Assembly (NCBI GenBank): GCA_023386235.1
Contig: JAEWKC010000007.1
Coordinates: 1-64,000, forward strand
From: Bacteroidota bacterium
GTDB taxonomy: Bacteria; Bacteroidota; Bacteroidia; Chitinophagales; Chitinophagaceae
DNA: 64,000 bases
Reading direction: 5' to 3'
A program made the position numbers and the translations under genes. How positions within the stretch are numbered: position 1 is the stretch's first letter; each line of letters starts with the position of its first letter. The notes under the pieces were generated by a model. It was not told the origin of the DNA and searched no databases. It was given only the letters and a program-made list of their open reading frames with translations. Below are positions 24,446 to 31,275 of the stretch, in pieces.

Positions 24446-27400
24446 CTATCCTTCTTCCTGTTCGCTCAAATTATGCAGCTTCACAAATATTTTATTGTTC
24501 TTTACCAAATTACAATAATCACAGTCGGGCTTTCCGCATCCTTTTGTAAATTCTTTGTTTTGAATTTTTTGCCAGGTATCGGAAATCTGCTCGGTAACAA
24601 TTGCAATATCGTTGGGCGATATCACTATTTTTTCTGTAAAATATTCTCCGTCGTCATCAGGCTCAATAAAATCAAACTGCGTGCTTACTGCTTTCCAGTT
24701 GTTGTTTGTATCATTATCAACCAGTATTTTATAAAAAACCGCCTGTCGCCAATAATCGCCGCCTATATCCCCTTCTTTTGCAGGGTTTGGTGATTTTAAT
24801 TTTGGTTTAGCATTTTTATATTTACCCGTTTTATAGTCCACCACGTTTACATCGCTGCCTGCAAACTCAAGTTTATCCAGCTTACCTTTTATGGGTACAT
24901 TTTTTACTACTACATTTTGTATATTTCTTTCTACCGAAACTACCTTTTGCCATGTGTCTATATTTTTATCGTAATAGGCAGGCAATATTTTATGGCCGTA
25001 GTGTATGGCTCTGTCATAACTTTCTTTTGTAAAGTTTTCCCTATTCCTGTCTATATACCATTTAAAATCTGCCACAAAAACTTCAGGAGGAGGAAAAGCA
25101 TCTCCGTTTTTTTTCATTTTTTCAAAAAGACTTTGCAAGGCGTAGTGAACGGCCGAGCCAAATTCCATGCTTTCATTTTTTACAGAAGGTATACGAATAA
25201 GATTATTAAAGTAAAATTTTAAAGGGCATTCCAGATAGGCGTTGAGCGCGGTTGCATTCATTACAAATTTATCCAACAGCGGGTCTATAAAGTCTTCTTC
25301 TGATTTGGCTATCTCAGGCGCTTTGTTGTGCATAAAATAAATCGACTGGTACTGGGCTATCACCTCTTCGTTTACCCATATTTTTGCGGCTTCTTTTACC
25401 AGACCATTCTGCATCATTTCAGAAATAAAAACTGAAGGCTCTAAATCCTTGCCATCATTGGTTTTTGCAGGATAGCTGATTTCAAGTGACAGCTCAGCCC
25501 TTGTCATAGCCACATAAAATAATCTGCGCAGCTCTTCCAGCTGTTTGGCATTTTCTGCTTCGCCGATATCATTACTGTCAAAAATATTTTCAGGCAAAGA
25601 ATAACCGGAATTTGTTTTTGATTTCTTTTCCCAAAGTTTTGAATAGGTAGAAACCATAAACACATATTCAAATTCCAATCCTTTAGAACCGTGTGCTGTC
25701 AACAGATTCACAGATGTTTCATTGCCCGCGACCTCATTAAGAGGTATAGTAATTTTTTCTTTTTCCATAGTATCTATGGTAAGAATAAAATTGCTTAAGC
25801 TCATGTTGGGATTTCGGTGCAAGGTAGTTTTTACAAAATCGAAAAAAGCTGTCAGAATCTTTAAAAGCCTTATCTTGTCAGGGCTTTGCATAATTATATT
25901 AACAATGCCTGTATAGTTTATAAGATTTTCTATTAATTGCGCTAAGGTATAATTAGGTACATCTGCAATCAGCTTTTCAATTGTATCGCTGGCTTTTTTG
26001 AATAGCAGTGTATCTTCATTGTCAAAAAGTGTTTGCACTACAGGATTGCTTTTTTCAAAAATTTCTTTTCGTAAAGATGTTTGTTCTTTGTATTTTTTAT
26101 TATTTACTTCTACCGCTAATTTGGCAATCTCAATAGCAGGAATGCCGAACCAATCATAGTGCAGAATTTCAAACAATAAGCCATCGCCGCCATATGGCGC
26201 ATCTGTTTCCATATTGATGTACCTGAGCAGCTGAATGATTTTTACAACAAAAGGAATCGTCAGCAGATCTTGAGAGCGTTTGCTGTAGTAAGGTATTTTC
26301 TTTAGTTGCAGATAACGAGCAATTTCATTACCATATATATTTTCACGGTAAATAATACCAATTTTTCCGGGCTTTACGCCTTGCTCTATCAAGCTGTGAA
26401 TCTTTTCTGTGATGGCAACCATCTCATGCAGAGGCGATGCGTATTCTATTACCTGTGGAATTGTTTGTATGTGTTTTCTTGTATCATTTTCAGCCGATAG
26501 ATTTTTAGAAAGTCCTTCAATTTTATTTACCAGCCGGTCTTTATTGTTCTCTATTACCTGCATGGAAGCATTTAAAATAGGTTGCGTAGAACGATAATTA
26601 CTGGTAAGCATGATGGTTTTTATCTCATCTGTATATTTACTGGCGAATACATTCATGTTTTCAATATTCGCTCCCTGAAAACGATAAATGCTCTGGTCAT
26701 CATCGCCCACAACAAATATATTCGGACTATTCCAGAAGCTTATCAGCAGGTCTATTATTTTGTTTTGTGTGCCGCTGGTATCCTGAAATTCATCTACCAA
26801 AATATATTGATATTGCTCCTGGTATCTGCGCAACAATTCTTCATTTTCCGTAAAGGCTTTAATGACCCAATTGATCATATCATCAAAATCATACAAACCC
26901 GCTTCATGCATAAGCTGCTGATAATTACTAAATTCATTTACAGCCGCTTTAGTTTTAGTAAGTCGTTTTATGGTATTGTAATAGTCTGGTTTATACGCGC
27001 CTTTTTTACCAAATTTGCTATTATTCTTGTACCTGAATTTTTTATAATAAGGTGAATCTTCCTCTTCTGTTTGTATTTCCTGTAAATAAGCATCAATTTT
27101 TTCGTTCAGAAATTCGGGAGTCCATCCTTCTCTTTTCATATTGCTGAACAATGAGCTCAAGGGTTTAATATCGAAATATACTTCTCCTTTAAAACGCTTC
27201 AGCGGATGCTCCGAAGAAAAATTATCAATGAGTTGTCGCATCAGTTGAATTTTTTCCAGATCAGAAATCGGGTCTAAATTATTTTTTTGAAATGTGTATA
27301 AATTTTCCTGTATTACATCGTTGCAAAAAGAATGAAAAGTAGAAATATTTACTTTGTATGCTTCCGGGCCTATGAACGACTGCAACCGCTTGCGCATGGC

Positions 27401-27628
27401 CACAGCGCCGGCATCGGTGTATGTAAGACAAAGAATATTCTCTGCTTTTGCATCTGTGGTCAATAATATTTTTCCAATTCTCGCGGAAAGTATTTGTGTT
27501 TTTCCTGTGCCCGGCCCGGCTATGACCATTATCGGTCCTTGGGTTGTATCAACTGCTTCTTTTTGTTTTTCGTTAAGTTTCTCATATATCTCCTTAAACT
27601 TTTTTTCTTGTGTTTCTTTGCTAAGCAT
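24446..27628 (-). CDS. UvrD/PcrA-type helicase fused to PD-(D/E)XK nuclease
   Basis: A 1060-residue superfamily 1A helicase. Walker A is in VIAGPGTGKTQILSARIGKI (about 33-52), motif II is VDEFQDTSGTQNK, motif III/Q-like is VVGDDDQSIYRFQGA, and motifs V/VI are LLTAHGSKGLEFEYVF and RRLFYVAMTRAE. The C-terminal 250 residues form a RecB/Cas4-like nuclease with NVVDYKTGKYK. A cysteine set (ECPLKFYF, then C-x4-C-x2-C in GCGKPDCDYC) recalls the iron-sulfur staple of AddB-type nucleases. Likely role: DNA break processing or repair. The ATG at 27628 is preferred over a TTG two codons upstream. Confidence 0.92.
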   Translation of the reverse strand: MLSKETQEKKFKEIYEKLNEKQKEAVDTTQGPIMVIAGPGTGKTQILSARIGKILLTTDAKAENILCLTYTDAGAVAMRKRLQSFIGPEAYKVNISTFHSFCNDVIQENLYTFQKNNLDPISDLEKIQLMRQLIDNFSSEHPLKRFKGEVYFDIKPLSSLFSNMKREGWTPEFLNEKIDAYLQEIQTEEEDSPYYKKFRYKNNSKFGKKGAYKPDYYNTIKRLTKTKAAVNEFSNYQQLMHEAGLYDFDDMINWVIKAFTENEELLRRYQEQYQYILVDEFQDTSGTQNKIIDLLISFWNSPNIFVVGDDDQSIYRFQGANIENMNVFASKYTDEIKTIMLTSNYRSTQPILNASMQVIENNKDRLVNKIEGLSKNLSAENDTRKHIQTIPQVIEYASPLHEMVAITEKIHSLIEQGVKPGKIGIIYRENIYGNEIARYLQLKKIPYYSKRSQDLLTIPFVVKIIQLLRYINMETDAPYGGDGLLFEILHYDWFGIPAIEIAKLAVEVNNKKYKEQTSLRKEIFEKSNPVVQTLFDNEDTLLFKKASDTIEKLIADVPNYTLAQLIENLINYTGIVNIIMQSPDKIRLLKILTAFFDFVKTTLHRNPNMSLSNFILTIDTMEKEKITIPLNEVAGNETSVNLLTAHGSKGLEFEYVFMVSTYSKLWEKKSKTNSGYSLPENIFDSNDIGEAENAKQLEELRRLFYVAMTRAELSLEISYPAKTNDGKDLEPSVFISEMMQNGLVKEAAKIWVNEEVIAQYQSIYFMHNKAPEIAKSEEDFIDPLLDKFVMNATALNAYLECPLKFYFNNLIRIPSVKNESMEFGSAVHYALQSLFEKMKKNGDAFPPPEVFVADFKWYIDRNRENFTKESYDRAIHYGHKILPAYYDKNIDTWQKVVSVERNIQNVVVKNVPIKGKLDKLEFAGSDVNVVDYKTGKYKNAKPKLKSPNPAKEGDIGGDYWRQAVFYKILVDNDTNNNWKAVSTQFDFIEPDDDGEYFTEKIVISPNDIAIVTEQISDTWQKIQNKEFTKGCGKPDCDYCNLVKNNKIFVKLHNLSEQEEG

Positions 27629-27651
27629 ACTCAAATTTTACTATTAATATT

Positions 27652-27659
27652 CAAATTTA
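27652..27659 (-). promoter_or_regulatory. -7 element for helicase-nuclease gene
   Basis: The reverse strand reads TAAATTTG (TAnnTTTG), 23 nt before the ATG at 27628. Confidence 0.4.
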
Positions 27660-27770
27660 AACTTTGTTTTTCGCAACTAAAAATTGTTTCATATTTATAT
27701 CAGCCCGCATTTAATTGTTTAAACATTTATTTTTAACTTTCTGTTATTACCAAGTACCAAAAGATACATC

Positions 27771-27778
27771 TAAATTTG
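27771..27778 (+). promoter_or_regulatory. -7 element for YceI gene
   Basis: TAAATTTG (TAnnTTTG) lies 26 nt before the ATG at 27805. Confidence 0.45.
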
Positions 27779-27804
27779 CTTATCAAAAATAAAACGAAGA
27801 AAAA

Positions 27805-28425
27805 ATGATTATAAGAAAAATTGCTTTATTGCTGGTTGTAGTTCTTACAGGATTTGCCGCTACCGCGCAAACAGCCACTACCTGGACTGTAGATCCTGCA
27901 CACTCAGCTATTACTTTTAAGATCAAGCATATGGGTCTTACTTTTGTGCCCGGAGAGTTTGATAAATTCACAGGAACAATGACAGCCTCCAACGCAGATT
28001 TTTCCGATGCTAAAATCAGCTTTACTGCTGATGTAAACAGCATTAACACCGGAATAACCAAGAGAGATGATCATTTGAGAAGCGCAGATTTCTTCGAAGT
28101 AGAAAAATATCCTGAGATTAAATTTGTGAGCACAAGTTTCACAAAAGCTACAAAACCCACCAACAATAAATCCAAAGCCGATAAACAGAACGATTTTTAC
28201 GAATTAAAAGGAAATCTTACTATTAAAGATGTAACCAAACCTGTTACTTTTAAAGTAATATACGGTGGCAAAGTTGTTGATCAGCAAGGCAATCCAAAAA
28301 TTGGATTTACAGCTAAAAGCAATATTAACCGTTTGGATTATAATGTAAAATACGACCCTACCGGTCAGGGAGTAGCTAAGGATGTAGACATAGTAATTTA
28401 TCTGGAGATGGCTCCTAAAAAATAA
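27805..28425 (+). CDS. secreted YceI family protein
   Basis: A 206-residue periplasmic protein with a signal peptide (ending FAATAQ). The YceI lipocalin-like beta-barrel is evident from TWTVDPAHSAITFKIKHMGL (about 23-42), the SINTGITKRDDHLRSADFF block, YPEIKFVSTSF and LTIKDVTKPVTFKV. YceI proteins bind polyisoprenoids or amphiphiles. The gene is monocistronic with its own promoter and terminator. Confidence 0.92.
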   Translation: MIIRKIALLLVVVLTGFAATAQTATTWTVDPAHSAITFKIKHMGLTFVPGEFDKFTGTMTASNADFSDAKISFTADVNSINTGITKRDDHLRSADFFEVEKYPEIKFVSTSFTKATKPTNNKSKADKQNDFYELKGNLTIKDVTKPVTFKVIYGGKVVDQQGNPKIGFTAKSNINRLDYNVKYDPTGQGVAKDVDIVIYLEMAPKK

Positions 28426-28462
28426 TCAGTAACCAAAACTGACGTTGTGATTGTGTGTATAA

Positions 28463-28487
28463 CCGCTTTTTTAAAAGCGGTTTTTTT
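28463..28487 (+). terminator. terminator after YceI gene
   Basis: CCGCTTTT-TT-AAAAGCGG followed by TTTTTTT, 37 nt after the stop codon. Confidence 0.88.
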
Positions 28488-28518
28488 ATGCTGATTGTTT
28501 AATAGCAAAACATAAAAG

Positions 28519-28550
28519 AAAAGCCGTCCGGAATTTTCCGGACGGCTTTT
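28519..28550 (-). terminator. terminator after rplI (bidirectional form)
   Basis: A perfect GC-rich stem, AAAAGCCGTCCGG / CCGGACGGCTTTT with a 6-nt AATTTT loop, lies 27 nt beyond the rplI stop. On the reverse strand it is followed by TTTCTTTTAT. Confidence 0.85.
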
Positions 28551-28576
28551 GTAGGTTTCTGCTTATGCAATGCTGG

Positions 28577-29068
28577 TTAAGCTTCGGCTTTAGGTTCAGC
28601 TACAGATGCAGCAGTTTCGCCATTTTCTCCTTCCACAACAAAATCAATTTCGATGATGTTGTTGTTGCCAAAGTCGATAGTAGCTTTGTGTGTACCCAGC
28701 TCTTTTACATCTTCTACAATAGCTATACGTTTACGATCAATATCGTAACCTTTTTGCTCGCGAATAGCTCTGGCCAACTGCAAGCTGGTAATGCTACCGA
28801 AGATTTTTCCTGAAGTACCTGTTTTAGCTAATAACTTCACAGGTGATTCTTTCAGAATTTCAACCACTTTGTTCATTTCAGACAACATGGCTTCTTCTTT
28901 CTTAGCTTTTACTTTTAGCTTTTCATCAAGCTGTTTCATATTAGAAGGGTTAGCTTCTACTGCCAGCTTTTGCGGGATGAGATAATTACGGGCATAACCA
29001 CTTTTAACTTCTACAAGTTCGTTAGGCGCGCCTAAGTTATCTACATCTTTTAATAATATTACTTTCAT
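28577..29068 (-). CDS. rplI: 50S ribosomal protein L9
   Basis: A 163-residue protein starting MKVILLKDVDNLGAPNELVE and containing VKSGYARNYLIPQKLA, the L9 N-terminal signature. The central helix is lysine/glutamate rich (about 40-75) and the C-terminal rRNA-binding domain includes IFGSITSLQLARAI. A short acidic alanine-rich tail extends beyond the usual domain. It is the third gene of rpsF-rpsR-rplI, separated from rpsR by 97 nt. Confidence 0.97.
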   Translation of the reverse strand: MKVILLKDVDNLGAPNELVEVKSGYARNYLIPQKLAVEANPSNMKQLDEKLKVKAKKEEAMLSEMNKVVEILKESPVKLLAKTGTSGKIFGSITSLQLARAIREQKGYDIDRKRIAIVEDVKELGTHKATIDFGNNNIIEIDFVVEGENGETAASVAEPKAEA

Positions 29069-29165
29069 TTTATTTGTTCTTAGTTCCCAAGAGCCCAGTC
29101 AACACGAGGTTTTAAGACTGTCTCCCGCATTTAACGAGATTAGGGAAGGTGACTAAATCAATTAA

Positions 29166-29432
29166 CTATTTTAAAAGATCTGTTACGTATGGTAACAATG
29201 CCATTTGGCGGGCTTTCTTTACAGCATCGGAAACTTTGCGCTGAAATTTAAGAGAGTTGCCTGTAAGGCGGCGTGGTAAAAGTTTACCTTGTTCGTTAAT
29301 GAATTTTTTCAAAAACTCTGTGTCTTTGTAATCTACATAACGAATACCATACTTTTTGAAACGACAGAACTTTTTGGGTTGCTTATCTTGTCTGATGGCA
29401 GTAAGATATTTTATTTCATTAGATTTTGCCAT
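29166..29432 (-). CDS. rpsR: 30S ribosomal protein S18
   Basis: An 88-residue S18 with the family core FCRFKKYGIRYVDYKDTEFL and LPRRLTGNSLKFQRKVSDAV. The stop codon of rpsF lies 2 nt upstream of its start. S18 forms a heterodimer with S6 in the 30S platform. Confidence 0.97.
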   Translation of the reverse strand: MAKSNEIKYLTAIRQDKQPKKFCRFKKYGIRYVDYKDTEFLKKFINEQGKLLPRRLTGNSLKFQRKVSDAVKKARQMALLPYVTDLLK

Positions 29433-29434
29433 AA

Positions 29435-29791
29435 TTATTCTGCTGTTTTTTCGGTTTCAGAAGCTTTTACGCCACTTCTCTTTTTAGCATTATACTCGAC
29501 GGCGTATTTATCGAGTACAGTGATCATGTGGCGCAAAACCTGATCGTCGCGCAACATTTGTACTTTGAACTTCTCGTTGAAGTCGGATGGCGCACTGTAT
29601 TCCAAAACCCAGTATAACGCTGTGGTTTTTTTCTGGATAGGATACGCCAGTGATTTTAATCCCCAAGGGTTGCTGTGCACAACTTCACCACCGTTACTTG
29701 TGATGTAGTCTGTGTATTTTTTCTGAGCATTGGTAAACTCTTCGTCAGAAAGCACAGGGGTAAAAATCACCATCAATTCGTAATTGTTCAT
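29435..29791 (-). CDS. rpsF: 30S ribosomal protein S6
   Basis: A 118-residue S6 beginning MNNYELMVIFTPVLSDEEF, with the family segments GLKSLAYPIQKKTTALYWVL and MLRDDQVLRHMITVLDKYA. It is the first gene of the rpsF-rpsR-rplI operon, with a TACTTTTG promoter element 42 nt upstream. Confidence 0.97.
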   Translation of the reverse strand: MNNYELMVIFTPVLSDEEFTNAQKKYTDYITSNGGEVVHSNPWGLKSLAYPIQKKTTALYWVLEYSAPSDFNEKFKVQMLRDDQVLRHMITVLDKYAVEYNAKKRSGVKASETEKTAE

Positions 29792-29833
29792 TACCCTTTT
29801 AATTTAATTGTTTAAAAAATAATTTTCGAGGCG

Positions 29834-29841
29834 CAAAAGTA
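29834..29841 (-). promoter_or_regulatory. -7 element for rpsF operon
   Basis: The reverse strand reads TACTTTTG (TAnnTTTG) followed by CGCC, the same octamer and flank seen before the MATE gene. Confidence 0.5.
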
Positions 29842-29874
29842 CGATAAATTTATGAAAAAATCTATATTTATCTA

Positions 29875-29910
29875 AATAAAAATGACCACGTAGCTGAAGT
29901 TGTGGTCATT
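29875..29910 (-). terminator. terminator after ftsX-DUF3098 unit
   Basis: AATGACCAC pairs with GTGGTCATT around a 12-nt loop. On the reverse strand the stem is followed by TTTTATTTAG. It lies 29 nt beyond the DUF3098 stop. Confidence 0.75.
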
Positions 29911-29939
29911 AAAGTAAATTTTACAGTATATAAAATTGT

Positions 29940-30227
29940 CTATTCCTTTGTTTTTTCTTTCCAGAATATGGCAATTAGTTCAATTCCAAAGCCAAGCAAA
30001 ATTACAAGCGGCGCCAGTGTAATTCTTCTAAAGCCATATACTTCATTGTTGTTAAATACATTAGGATCAGGATTGTTGCCTCCTGACATTAGCAGCATAC
30101 CTATAGCAATTACCACTAAGCCGGCAATCATGATAATGATGTTTTGCTTTCCAAATAATGGGGCTAAAGGTTGTCTTTTCTTTGTTTGTTTTTCCTGAAT
30201 ACTTGTTTTGTCGGTAGACGTAGCCAT
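29940..30227 (-). CDS. DUF3098 membrane protein
   Basis: A 95-residue protein with two transmembrane helices (about 31-49 and 71-88). The block MSGGNNPDPNVFNNNEVYGF with RRITLAPLVILLGFGIE is diagnostic of DUF3098, a Bacteroidota family encoded next to ftsX. It starts 26 nt after the ftsX stop and probably works with, or is coexpressed with, the division machinery. The function is not known. Confidence 0.85.
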   Translation of the reverse strand: MATSTDKTSIQEKQTKKRQPLAPLFGKQNIIIMIAGLVVIAIGMLLMSGGNNPDPNVFNNNEVYGFRRITLAPLVILLGFGIELIAIFWKEKTKE

Positions 30228-30253
30228 AAATATTTTTTATTTGAAAAGCAAAG

Positions 30254-31129
30254 TTAATATAATTTTTCAATTCTTGATTTAAGATATTTTACCACGCTTC
30301 TGGTAGTGCTTATCCACGAAATCAATACACCTAGAATGATTATTCCTGCAAATAACAATAAAGTAAGCGTGTTATCCTGTAAGCCCCTCAATTCGGGTAG
30401 CTGCCTGTAAGCCCACTGCATTATTCCAAACAAAGCTACGCACGCTATCAGCGCGCTTATAAGACCGTTGATTATTGATCTTACTACGAGCGGTCGGGTA
30501 ATAAATCTTCGGGTAGCGCCTACCATTTGCATAGTCTTAATCAGGAAACGATTACTGTACATGGTAAGGCGAATTGTATTATCTATGCTTATTACTACTA
30601 TTACAATCAATATAATGGCAATAGCCAGAAATATAATACCTATTTGGGCTGCCCTTTCATTTACCGAACTGACCAATACTTTAGGATAAACCAGCTCCGA
30701 TATTTGCGCACCATATAATTCTTTCAAAGATGTATTGATCTTGGCCAGGCTATCCGAATTTACATATGCTTCTCTGGCGTTAAAATCAATGCTTTCGGGC
30801 AAGGGGTTATAGTCCAAAATTTGTTCCCAATCTTCATTTCCTTCTTTATTCCATATTTCCTTGGCTTTGGCTTTATCTATGTATAGCACATCTTTAGCAT
30901 AGGGTTGGGCTTTTACATGATTGACAATCAGATTAATAGAATCTTTATTTTCAGTCTGAAGATAGATGCTTACTTTAATATCTTCTTTCATTTTATTTCC
31001 TACTTGCTTAAAGTTGAGAAATAAAAGCCCCATAATTCCTAAAATCAATAGTACCAGCGAAACTCCTATAATAGTAAACAGGGAGTTCACGCGGCGACTT
31101 TTGGTTCTTGTAACAATTTTTTCTTCCAT
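30254..31129 (-). CDS. ftsX: cell division permease-like protein FtsX
   Basis: A 291-residue membrane protein with a cytosolic N-terminus, a first helix (FTIIGVSLVLLILGIMGLLF), an extracellular domain (about 55-165) and three further helices. The segment NTIRLTMYSNRFLIKTMQMV, with GATRRFITRPLVVRSIINGL following, is typical of FtsX. With FtsE it regulates peptidoglycan hydrolases at the septum. I place the start at the ATG at 31129, because a promoter element at 31151-31158 excludes the TTG eight codons upstream. Confidence 0.9.
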   Translation of the reverse strand: MEEKIVTRTKSRRVNSLFTIIGVSLVLLILGIMGLLFLNFKQVGNKMKEDIKVSIYLQTENKDSINLIVNHVKAQPYAKDVLYIDKAKAKEIWNKEGNEDWEQILDYNPLPESIDFNAREAYVNSDSLAKINTSLKELYGAQISELVYPKVLVSSVNERAAQIGIIFLAIAIILIVIVVISIDNTIRLTMYSNRFLIKTMQMVGATRRFITRPLVVRSIINGLISALIACVALFGIMQWAYRQLPELRGLQDNTLTLLLFAGIIILGVLISWISTTRSVVKYLKSRIEKLY

Positions 31130-31150
31130 TATATCTATGCTTAATCTCGG

Positions 31151-31158
31151 CAAATTTA
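31151..31158 (-). promoter_or_regulatory. -7 element for ftsX
   Basis: The reverse strand reads TAAATTTG (TAnnTTTG), 21 nt before the ATG at 31129. It fixes the ftsX start downstream of it. Confidence 0.45.
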
Positions 31159-31178
31159 ATGTTTACGAGCTAATGATG

Positions 31179-31186
31179 TACATTTG
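31179..31186 (+). promoter_or_regulatory. -7 element for leuS
   Basis: TACATTTG (TAnnTTTG) lies 89 nt before the leuS ATG and is divergent from the ftsX promoter. Confidence 0.45.
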
Positions 31187-31275
31187 CATCAAATTTTTTT
31201 AAAATAATAAACACGGCTAAAGATATAGGAAATAGACAATTATTCCTATATCACCGTTGATAATTTAATTTATAT

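Noticed and set aside
26582..27055. 157-codon forward open frame inside the helicase-nuclease gene
   Set aside because: It is the antisense of helicase motifs and has no recognisable domain, promoter or start context.
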